Positions 33,397 to 43,704 of a stretch of DNA of 64,000 bases are shown here, one piece after another. The notes beneath the pieces are model-generated. The model saw only the letters and a program-made list of their open reading frames with translations. It was not told the DNA's origin and did no database searches. How positions within the stretch are numbered: the stretch's first letter is position 1; each line of letters opens with the position of its first letter. Origin of the DNA: Podospora pseudoanserina (Eukaryota > Ascomycota > Sordariomycetes > Sordariales > Podosporaceae); NCBI RefSeq assembly GCF_035222485.1, contig NC_085920.1:5642001-5706000 (forward strand), read 5' to 3'. Position numbers and translations under genes: made by a program.

Positions 33397-34316
33397 ATGC
33401 CACCCCCCACCGACCGCCACGAAATCCTCCACCGCCTCCGCTCCCAAATCAACGCCGGCATCCCCATCCTCGGCTCCGGAGCCGGCATAGGTCTCTCCGC
33501 GAAATTCGTCGAGTCTGCCGGCGGCGACCTAATAATAATTTACAACAGCGGCCGCTTCCGCATGGCCGGCCGCGGCTCCCTAGCCGGTCTCATGCCCTAC
33601 GGCAACGCCAACGACATTATGCTCGAGATGGTCAGTATCATTCCAATTTTCCCTCACCCCATATACTCACCCTTCCAACAAAGGCAAAAGAAATACTTCC
33701 CATAGTCCATCACACCCCCGTCCTAGCTGGCATCTGCGCCTCAGACCCCTACCTTCCCTCCTACCTCCCATCCTACCTCCGTCACCTCAAATCCCTCGGC
33801 CTCTGCGGCATCCAAAACTTTCCCACCGTCGGCCTCATCGACGGTCAGTTCCGTGTTCACCTCGAACAAACCGGCATGGGGTACGATCTAGAAGTTAATC
33901 TCATCAAGGAGGCCCGGGCGTTGGAAATGCTGACCACACCCTACGTCTTCAACCCAGACGAAGCCAGACTCATGGCCAAGGCTGGGGCAGATATTGTCGT
34001 GGCGCATATGGGGTTGACGACGGGGGGTTCGATTGGTGCGCAGGAGGCCGAGGGGGGGAATAGTAAGGCGTTGGGTGACTGTGTGGAACGGGTGCAGGCG
34101 ATTAGAGATGCAGTGTATGCGGTCAATCCCGAGATTATCGTGCTTTGTCATGGGGGTGCGATTGCCAGCCCAGAGGATGCGGGGTATGTGCTGGAACGAA
34201 CGAAGGGGGTGCATGGGTTTTACGGGGCGAGTTCGATTGAGAGGTTACCGGTTGAGAAGGCGATTACTGAGGTGACGAGGGCGTTTAAGGGGCTAAAGAT
34301 GGGGGGGCGGAGGTGA
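33397..34316 (+). CDS. Tm-1 C-terminal-type TIM-barrel (PEP-hydrolase-like domain) protein
   Basis: Exons 33397-33630 and 33684-34316 join in frame to 288 aa. The family is the TIM-barrel domain found beside or fused to UPF0261. Signals: [71 protein letters not shown] and [19 protein letters not shown]. Then comes [18 protein letters not shown] and [12 protein letters not shown]. These follow family order with nothing missing. Divergent to the UPF0261 gene with a shared promoter, so the two products probably form one complex or pathway step. Confidence 0.93.
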
Positions 34317-35814
34317 GGGCTGGATCTGGAAAGGGGGAGGGTGGTGATGATGCATGTTGAGATGTGAACAGAACTGGTGTGGCATGGATTTGATGATGAG
34401 ATTGGTCAAAGAGTAAACGAACAAGACGTTGCTGAAACGATATGTGAGCGAGTCCGAGTCTGGGTCGATCTCGGCCGGCAGGTGGTGGGAGATCAGATGG
34501 GAAAGGTGCGGTGGGCACTTGCGCGGCAGGGACGACGGTATCCAATTGAAGGAAAACATCATCCACACGCTCCAGGTTCTTTTTCTCTTCGCTTATTCCC
34601 TAGATGCAAGTCATGCTTCAAGATGTGATATGATGACAGGGGGATTATCTGCTCCGATGCCTCTTGATATGACCTCGACTTCTGATCCCAACCAACCCCT
34701 CGGATTCGTCAGCCCACCTCCCAAGCTGACGTCGCATTCTGAAGCTGAAAATCCCCTCGATGCCCTCCCGCCCAGCCCTCCCAGGCTGCAGCTTCCCGCC
34801 CCTAGTCATCTTCCCGTCCGTCAAACGTCAGCTGTAGGGCGACCAATCATTTATCTCCCCTCGGTCTACTGCATCCTTCGCTGTTGAAAAGTCTGAAGCA
34901 AAAAGTCTTCCTCAGCCAACATCATGATGCCGTCTCGTCCTGACTCAGCAAGTGCCCAACAATCTCGTTGTTTGTCTCCCTGTTGTGCCTTTCTACCAGC
35001 CAACAAACAGTCTGACCTCAGCCTTCTATCACTCCCAAACTCACCCCATCATCTGCCTCACCATTCAACAACTCCCAACCCCTCCCCCTCTCCTCTCCTT
35101 GGGGGCCATAACAGAAACAGACAAATTCTCTCCTGTGTCGCATTTCTCCAATCATCTCCCCTTACTAACTGCATCCCCATCAAAGCCAGGCTGCGGCACT
35201 CAAGTATCATCAATGAAACTGTACCAAAACGCCAAACGACCGACCCCAATCAAGAAGAAGGTCTATGGTACCTTTTTTTCCATAAAAATGAGGACGTGGT
35301 CTCCTTATCGCCTCACCCGCGCATTGGTCTGTTCATCACGGATGAGCCTTACCCTTCTTTCCCCTTTCCGGATATTTTACGAGACAGTCCACTCAACCTC
35401 CCCTGACCACGCCACCAAACCGCATCACCGTCCACCACTCTCCGTCACTCGTGCCCAGCGCCCCCGCCTCACTGGTGAGGTGCGCGATGTTGTGGGATCG
35501 GCTCCCCAGAGAGAGAGAGAGAGAGAGAGAGAGGTCTCATTCGGTGAAGCCGGCAGAGGTGTTGTGTAAAGAGCTGCGGGACGCATCAATGCTTTTGATC
35601 AACAAACAAACAATACCCAACGAGCCGCGATCGCAACCCCAGTTCGTCGTTGGAGTGTAGGCACGACGGTCCTAACAAAACAGTGTATCTACTATGGATA
35701 AGGATGACGACATGTGTGTGTTGTTGGTGAAATGTACAAGAAATTGAAACAAAAAGATCAAGATACACAAGAAACGAAAAGATGCCAGATCTGCCAAACC
35801 GCCATAATCATACA
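34317..35814. other. Intergenic, C-rich
   Basis: 1.5 kb tail-to-tail spacer between the TIM-barrel gene (+) and the C6 regulator (-). Several proline/serine-rich frames are open by composition only. Contains the (AG)n run at 35508-35533. Confidence 0.5.
35508..35533. repeat. (AG)13 microsatellite
   Basis: Perfect AG dinucleotide run of about 26 bp. Confidence 0.9.
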
Positions 35815-37453
35815 TCAACTTCTCCCCCCTAACAACCTTCTCAACATAAGGACTTGTTCTCTTGCTCGAGTTTGCCGCTGCTCCACCTGATTGAAGATTA
35901 CGCTGACTACACCTTCCTGTAGCGTTTGTGGCGTTCTTCTGTTGTGTTTCTGCCCGTCGAAATCCGGTTCTTGATGTGCCTGGCTAGGCGGTGGAGGATG
36001 ACCAAAGCCCAGCGCATGATCAAACTCGGCGTCATGTGTCGAAGCCACCGCCACCGATGCCGCCACGATAAGCCCTTCGGAACCTTCGGGAGCGTCTTGT
36101 TGGTCAACTGCCAGTGATCGCAGAGCACGATCTAGCTGCTCCATGAGATGGCTGATCAAGTTGGTCATGGCAAGCATCTGACTGTGCGATGAGCCAAAGA
36201 AGGCCCCCGTTGATGGCGTGTTGGGTGGTGTGGCTGCCTGACCCGAGTTGATTTGCGAGAGAAATGAACTGCAAAGATCTTCAAAAATGCCCAAGAGCAT
36301 TTGGTGGGAGGCCAGAGCCATGAGAGAAATGGCAGTATCGGTAGCCTTGCTGATGGGTGCTGAGCTTCCTATGGCGCCATGGGGTATTCTATACACATCC
36401 GAACTGGCTCTCCTCCTTTCCAGGGGTATGTGGGGTGATATCATTTGTCGTGCGGCGTAACGGTCCATGAAGCTGATCAGTGAGCAGCCTGCATCGAAGA
36501 TTTCATTGATCGCTGGTGAAGCTATTGTCAACAGCGCTCGGGTGAGGGTACTCAACATTCTTCCAGCGCGATTGATGCGGAGGTTAGCTTGAGTGGCTTC
36601 TTCAAGAAGATTTTCGGCTGAGCCGGAAAACATCCATGTATTGTCGGTTGTCGCTGAGGTTGCGCTGAGTGTGCTTTCGGAAAAAGAAGGCCCAAATTCA
36701 CTACTGGAATCTTCGGCCGTATGTGGCAGAGGATGGAAGTGGTCCTGTCTATTGGGGAAATGACCTTGATGTCCTGGCAACCCGAAGTTTGACAGAAGTG
36801 TTGTTGGAGTGTTCAAATCGGGTCTCCTGTAGACAATGTCAAAGTTTGGCGATGCAGTTGTCGACAGAAGTAAGGGCGCTGTTCGGGATTGTGATTGTCT
36901 TTCAATACCTGGCCTGGTCTCCGGTAGCGGGAAGTTGAATGCAGGGGGTCTCGGTGATAGGGACTGGGAATGAGTTGGGGAGAGTTCGGCTGGTGAAGAT
37001 GGACACCTGGATGACCGCCTCGCTCTTTTCCTAACCGGATGTCGGTGTACCCTTGGACGGCCGGACCGGAGCTGGGCTACAAGCAATGTCAGTACATGTA
37101 GCGGATCTTAGAGCAGTCTAGTATTCCGGAAACATACGACTGAAAATGCAAACCGCCCCTGCCTTGGAGCACCTTGCACAAGGTATTGGCGCTATCACCG
37201 ACCTCCCACGACTAGCTTCACTCTCTTCGCCTATGACCCCGAGACCAAGTGTATTGTTGTCATGCCCATCCGTGACACAGCGGACCTTGAGTTCGTGACA
37301 ACGATCGCACGACTGCCTCCTGGGCATGGGTGGTAGTGTGAGCTCGGCGATAGGCGGCTGCCCTTGCGATGGAAGGGTTGATGACATGCTGGAGCCGTGC
37401 ACCCCAGACTCGACGAAGGAACCCGCCTCCTTGCTTGTCGTCTGTGCTTGCAT
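35815..37453 (-). CDS. Zn2Cys6 transcription factor, AflR-like class
   Basis: Nuclear regulator. Exons 37453-37138 and 37076-35815 join in frame to 525 aa. The zinc cluster is CDRCHELKVRC in exon 1 with the second half CARCSKAGAVCIFS just before the intron. The loop between the third and fourth Cys is long (about 32 residues) against 5-12 in most Gal4-type proteins. It is followed by a basic linker (HRHPVRKRARR). The C-terminal half is helical (EEATQANLRINRAGRMLSTL, MALASHQMLLGIFEDL, LEQ-type segments) like the regulatory region of AflR-class proteins. That class often sits near secondary-metabolite genes, but no such cluster is visible here. Confidence 0.9.
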
Positions 37454-39567
37454 CGGTGGTTCTTATATCAACTCCAGATCTGAGCTGTGGAGGTGGTGGC
37501 GTGAGGCAAGACTGTTGAACGCCAGCCTACGCATCCCCGTCCTTTGGGTCTCGGCTAACGCAGGGGGGGACGGGAGCTCGACCGAACGGTTGGAAAGGAG
37601 GTTCAGGGATGGGGAAGGACACTGGGCCTTATGGAATCGGTTTTGCCTCGCAATCTTGGTTGAATCTGTGGAACGGGGGTACAAGCAGGACTTGTTAGGG
37701 GCAGCGTCCGCTCCTCGGCGGCGCTGCAGCAAAAGAGAACCGTCGAATGGGATGATGATCCTTCAGCATGAACCAAACAACGCCCCCGTGCCGCAGAGAT
37801 GTTCGCCTATCAACAGGCACAGTCATCCGCAAGGCAAGTTCCACATGGAATGTATCCGTCTGGCACGGCCTACTTTGGAAAATGCTGCCGGACAAGACTT
37901 TGCCACCAGCATGGCAGGCAAGCGGATCATGTCGTCGTCTTTGCCTAGATCTATCGAAATAGCGATGACCTGCAAACAAACAAGAGGGAAGCCCCAGACG
38001 CCACGCCACGTGATCTGTTCTTGTGCGGGAGCTCGTCAGGCGTTCTTTTGTCGATGTCGAGTCCCATGCGCCGCTCGCGTACTTGGTCCTCTACACTTTG
38101 ATGGTTCGGGATCTGGACGAAACCAGTCAGCAGTGACGATATATACGATGGGATGAGCCAAGATGGGTAAGTTCCCGCTTATGGCAACCAAGTGGCCAAT
38201 CGTGTTGGCGGAAACCAACCAAGACCGTTGAGCACCATTAATCCCATCCACGGGCGTTGCTGGTCATGGCGATATCGTTAACCAGGCAAGCATCTCATCC
38301 TGTCTTCCTGTCATGGGAGACTGCCGTCCATCGGGATGTTCCTTCGGGATGGGTAAGGAAGGTGGGCGGGAAGGAGGCAGATAAGGAAGTTTGACGGGTG
38401 CTCCCGGGGCTCATTCGTAATAGTAAGTCCCCACGTGGTGTCGGCTTAGCTTGCCTGAGACAGCAAACGAGGTCGAACAGATGGTCCTCTAAGAATGCAG
38501 GGACAGGTCGACAGGATCGTTCAATGCAACTGATGCACGTGTGTGGTGTTGAATGAGGGCGTTGTTCTTCATTCAAGTTCAAAAAGAGGTTGGATCCACA
38601 ATCCTCAAGCGAGCCCTGGGCTAGATTGGCGGACTTTTGTCGGCGCTTAGCGCTGACTTTTGACGCCGCTATCGTGTGGCTCCTTCAACCACGGGCCAAG
38701 ACGAAAAAATCACAGTTCAGATCCTCCTGCCCGTCGATAAAGCAACTTGAAAATCTTGATTCAGATCGGTAACGAGGCTTCATGTAGTTTATCACACTGA
38801 TTCTTTTGTCAAGTCCAGTCGGCTGGCACATAGAGTCATAAACTCGGCAACGAGCCAAGAGCGTCTCGCATATCCAAAGTTCCGAAGGATTTGAAGCAAC
38901 CTTCCTCCTGCTCAAGTCCGCTTGATACCATCGTATTTGGATGGCACCTTCCATCTGAAAATAATCCTGAAAAGGCGGCAGGGGTAAAGGGAGATGACAT
39001 CTGCGCGGAATATTTGGTTCCAGACCAAGGTATGTAGATGATAGACTATTAGAAATTAGACCGGAACCTATCATTGTACAATATCCATCTCCCATTACAC
39101 AACGATACCAAGGCTTTTATTAGTATTATGAGAAATAATAGGAAATTTGTGGACGATTTGCCACGTATTTGAGACTTTTTGGAGGTCCCCTCATTCCGTG
39201 CTTACTTAATTCCATATCGTTCATGGGGGCTTTGAGCTTGAGGTTGTCCTCAGCGTGACTGCGTAAAATCACATGACGGAGAGTCCTGTCTTCCATTGCA
39301 ACGTAGTAACATTGAATGGTGAAGTTGAATGGTGGAGTTGGTGGTGGACTTGTTAGGCATGGCGTTTTATGTCATCCATAAGATGTCGTTAGTGCTGCGC
39401 TGCTGCCTGCCGCTGCCTGTGCGGACCCAACTATTTAAGATCAAGGTTTCTTGCACACAAAATTCAGGCACCCCGCTCAAACCTAATCTCGTCCTTAACC
39501 TTGACTGAAGGCCTGGAATATATGTATTGGACCCAACTTTTTCTGTCAACTTCGCCCCTTTCGCACT
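37454..39567. other. 2.1 kb intergenic region
   Basis: Head-to-head spacer between the C6 regulator and the F-box gene. A long plus-strand frame overlaps the promoter side of the regulator, but it is composition-driven and has no domain. No repeat or RNA found. Confidence 0.5.
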
Positions 39568-40854
39568 ATGGCCCGAACAAAGCAAACTTCCCGGAAGTCA
39601 ACTGGAGGAAGGGCCCCACGGCGACGTCTACCGTCAGGTATCATATGCATATATCCAGGTCCGAATACACAGATACGAAGGCCCACCACTACGCGTAAGG
39701 CACATTTGCTCAGGCCTCGACCGCTACCAACAGTAAAGCGTCTAAGTGAACAACAAGTTACCATGGCACCAACAAGACCGATGAAGCGGCAGAAGAGGAC
39801 CGGCACAACTCCAAGAAAACAATTACTGCCTTGGAATGGTTGTAGGAGAATGAGGCTGGAACCGCGCTACTCGCTGAGGCCTCGGCGGCAACAGACAGAA
39901 AAGCCCGAGAAGGACGAGCAGAACAGACGCAAAGCTAGACGTCAAGACCGGGCAACGAGAAGACGGAACAAAACCAAGAAAGTCTCTGCGGCCGTGACTC
40001 TTGTCACGCCCAAAGCCCGCACCACCCGGCGAACCCCTCTTGGGCTATTCTCCAGGCTTCCAAACGAGCTCATCTTCCAGATCATCTCATCTGACCTCGA
40101 CATACCAACACTCACCAATCTTCGCCGTGTGTGCAGGTTCTTCAAAAGCACCATCGACACAGAAGTCAAGGCCTATGCCGAATTGGCTCAGAAAGCTCCT
40201 TTTCTTCTACAGCGAATCCTCCTCCAAACCCCCACCTGGGCCTTTTCTTCCAGCTGCAAGGAAGTTCATGCGGAGCTTACCCAGGACTTGCCCATGTCAT
40301 GCAGAAAGTGTAACGACAGTGAGGCGGAATCGTACAACGTGCATAGCTGGGCCTTCAATCTCATGACTTGCCAATTCATATGCAATGGATGCAGTGGCGG
40401 CAACTGCCAGAGAGGTTTTGGAAGTAGCAGCAACCTATGGGTTGAGCGTCATCTGAAAAAGCATCTCACAGAAGCCAATATTGCCTTTACCCAGGAGATG
40501 CTCGCCAAGGTGTCTCGTCTTCGGGTCGTTCACCCCTGGGAAATGGATTGCAAACCGACACATGGGACCTGGTCTGCTGGACGAGCAGTGACCTGTTATG
40601 AATCAAAGTCTGTGCAACAGGAATTCGGGCTCCTAAAAAGGTAGGCAAGATATCATGCATGACAGGTCCATGGCCAATGATTTGCTAACGCTGTTTGTAG
40701 GGGGTGTCAGTGCTCCTATGCGGGTTATCCTAGGTCAGAGGCCCTGATGTACGAAAACCGAGCAACCTTTATACCAATGTGGAGGTTTGCTGCCCTGAAC
40801 GGCGATCGACCGTCCTGGGAGAAGGTCAACTTTGTGTACAGGGATCCCTATTGA
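39568..40854 (+). CDS. F-box protein with histone H3 tail-like N-terminus
   Basis: Probable SCF ubiquitin-ligase substrate adaptor. Exons 39568-40640 and 40701-40854 join in frame to 408 aa. A further 96 nt intron at 39638-39733 (GTATCA..CAACAG) would keep frame and give 376 aa. The start MARTKQTSRKSTGGRAPRR is nearly the histone H3 tail: A7S, K14R, K18R and Q19R, with R2, T3, K4, R8, K9, S10, T11 kept. A second H3-like stretch begins at the in-frame ATG 39763 (MAPTRPMKRQ, then TGTTPRKQLL). A basic linker follows. The F-box (LGLFSRLPNELIFQIISS.. LRRVCRFFK) lies near residues 152-190. Cys pairs (CRKC, CNGC, GNC) suggest a zinc site after it. It ends 20 bp before the stop of the convergent monooxygenase gene. 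Confidence 0.85.
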
Positions 40855-40874
40855 GGGTCTTGAAGTCGCTGGGC

Positions 40875-42378
40875 TCATTCATCGCAGAGAGGCTCTATCT
40901 GGCCCGTCATCAACTCCCGCCGGATTCTCGACGCCACCCCATCCCATTTCTCAACGGCATCTTTTTCTGCGTCGAATGCGTATAACGGTCGGTTCTGTGG
41001 AGAGATGAGTACAGAGCTTGCGATGTATAGGCAGGTAGATAATAGGACATATATGACACATACCTTAATTTTCACCATTTCTGGATCAATATCCACATCA
41101 TCATCCACATTCTTGAGAACATTGTGCCATCGATCTCGCAAATCCTCCCCATGGGTTTGACTTACCCTCACCCTCGGGAAGCGGAGCTTCTCGTAGGCCC
41201 TGGTAGCAACCTCGACTTCGTCCCTCCCTACCAAACCCAGACAAACCGCCAAAACACCCGCACTCTCCGTCGCCTGACTAGCCCCTTGTGCCGACGTCGG
41301 CAGATGAGCATGACAGCTGTCCCCCAGCAAGACAATCCGATGCGACTTTGGTGACACCCACGTAGACAACGGCTTCCGGTAGCAGATCTTCCAGTCTAGA
41401 CACCTGTCCGTAGACATGATCGCATACCTGATATCAGGATCAATATCTGCCACCAACTTCCGGACTTCGTCCATATCCCCCGGCTGAAACCACGACTCGG
41501 GAATGTCCCCGTCGTCTTTGTGAGTAAGTATCCAGTTGAACTCCCCCCCTCCTCGGAGTGTGTTCTGAACAACGTGGGTATCGGGCCCGATCCAAAAGTT
41601 GACGCTGTCTTGGGAGAGGAACGCGTTGCGGGCTGGGTCTGCTTTCATTTCCTCGGAAGGGGAGAAGTAAGCGCGGAAACAGGCGTAGCCGCTGGAGATG
41701 GGGTCGTCGTGGTGGGAGAGGACGAGGGGGCGGGCGAGGGATTTGATGCCGTCTGCTGCGACTATGAGGTCGGCGGAGAGGGACTCGCCAGTGGAGAGGG
41801 CTAGGGTTGGTGGTGTTGCGTCAGTGTAGGAGGTTACGTCGGAGGACATGAGGATGGGGATGCTTCTTTCGCGGACCCTGAAGGGGGTAAGGTTAGTATA
41901 TGTTAGGTTGGTAGAGGAAAGAGGGAGGGGGGAAAACCATTTGAGGAAGATGTCGTGGTAGTCACCGCGGTGACCGATATATCCTGCCATGTCCATCAGG
42001 GGTTGCTCAGCAAGAACTTTCCCGTCGTGCCAACGTCTGATTTTCATGGTGGGGGCCTGGTTGCCGATTTCTTGAATTTCTTTGATGTTGCAGCCCCATC
42101 GGGCGAGGAGTTTGTAGGCATTTTCTCCTAGCCCGAGGGAGTCGCCGAGGCGGGTGAAGTTGCGGACTTTGTCTAGGACTGCGACTACTTCGTGACCGTG
42201 GTGGTGGAGGGCAATGGCTGCGGCGCATCCTCCCAGGCCAGCACCGACGATAAGGACTGGGACTGGTGTTAGAAATTAGGGGTGGTGGTGTTGTAACATA
42301 GCACTGCTTACTCCTAAGGGGAGGATCATGAGGTGATACAAGTCTTTTGTAGGGTGCTCCTGTTTCCTGGGGTTCCAT
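40875..42378 (-). CDS. FAD-dependent monooxygenase (salicylate hydroxylase-like)
   Basis: Flavoprotein of the aromatic-hydroxylase group; uses NAD(P)H and O2, substrate unknown. Exons 42378-42312, 42262-41938, 41877-41064 and 40994-40875 join in frame to 441 aa. The first exon is needed for the FAD-binding motif to start properly (VLIVGAGLGGCAAAIAL, about residues 25-41). LIVAADGIKS is the DG motif; IVLLGDSCHAHLPTSAQGAS is the second FAD motif (GD). The third and second introns are multiples of three and could be read through, but both have proper acceptors (TACTAAC..TTCAG; CTCCACAG) and interrupt otherwise conserved sequence. No signal peptide. Confidence 0.92.
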
Positions 42379-43704
42379 GGCTGGGGGTCGCTTTGAGAAA
42401 TCGTAATGTCCGCATGGTCTTTCTCCATGAAAATAAATATTCAGGAAAGAGTCTAATCAATCCTACACCACCCCCGCCGCAGGGTCCGGTTTCACATTTG
42501 GAGTTTGGAAGCTGACGTGCAGTGCGGGGGAGATTTACGACGGCAGTTGTCTCCGTCACATCCTTCCCGTAGCTAGCTTTTTGCTTGGAGATTCAAGAAC
42601 TGATAATAGAAATCAGATGATGGTACTAATGTTCTCCACTTCAACTGCAAATGCTTAGGGAGAACTTTGAGTGATACGCTGGATTCAGGAAATCATCGGG
42701 CCCTGGCTATTCTGCTTCGACAAGTCTTCAAGTTCTGTCGACTGGACCGGAGCGAGATCAAATTCCAGTAGTAGATATCAAACTTTTACTTATAATAAGA
42801 ATACCTCTGGCTTCTCACTATGTCAACATTGTCATTTTTCTGATATGGATCGTGTCATGGAGACTTGTGTAGTAGCAAGGGGAGAAAACAGAACCAAGAC
42901 CACAACACTAACATGTGGTCAGTGCCTTCCAGGCTCTGGTAGAATTATGTCAGCATCCCTGCTGCTCTGTTTGTGACCCTGTGAACCGGCACGTGGCAGG
43001 CAGCGGTCCTCGTGAAAGGGACTGGGACAGAATGCTTGGTGCCGCAGCCATGCACCAGCCAAGCAATGCTCTGTTGCGGCAGTTTGGGGTCAGGACAGGG
43101 CCGTAGACAAGATTCCTCCGTGTCTTCCCATCAATAGGAGCGCCGCTAACCTCGAACGGGAAACGGAGTCGTCCCACCCCCACCGCTCACCGAGGATTTT
43201 GCGGGTGGGATTGGGCAGGCTCGACGGGCCTAGTTGGCGGCCTGCCCGCCCAGACGGCGGACCGCACATGCACAGGCTGAGATGCCTGGGGCTGCTGTTT
43301 TCTCTGTCGGCTGAGGACGCCGGCGGGTTTCGTCAAACGTTTTCGTTGCAGGTTGGAAAGTTTTCTTCATCCAATTCCCCTCCACTCACCCAATGACCAC
43401 CCGGGACCTCCGTTTGAGCACATGACATCACAACCCAAAAGTAATCCCAACAACTTGTCTTCTAATTAGTCTCCTCAGGTGAATGGGGTAGTTGTTGACC
43501 TGGAGCCACCCGTCACGGAAGGGAGAACCGGACGGACCTACCGGCGGCAGTGGCTTCAGCAGGCCGTCCACGCTTCTCCGTTCCGCCCACCAACCCCACA
43601 GCACACTCCACGGTTGACGCGTGCTTGCGACAATCGCCACGTTGTGTACGATCTGTCTCACCGTTGGTAATACCTTAATTTGACGACGTATCGCTGTGCG
43701 GGCA
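42379..43704. other. Divergent intergenic region
   Basis: 1.3 kb between the monooxygenase (-) and the zinc-finger regulator (+). Only short frames. No repeats or RNA genes recognised. Confidence 0.5.

Noticed and set aside
34952-35569. 205-codon Pro/Ser-rich frame between the Tm-1-like and C6 genes
   Set aside because: C-rich strand opens several frames at once; no domain; runs into the AG microsatellite.
37326-38156. 276-codon plus-strand frame over the C6 gene start
   Set aside because: Overlaps the zinc-cluster exon antisense and has no recognisable domain.
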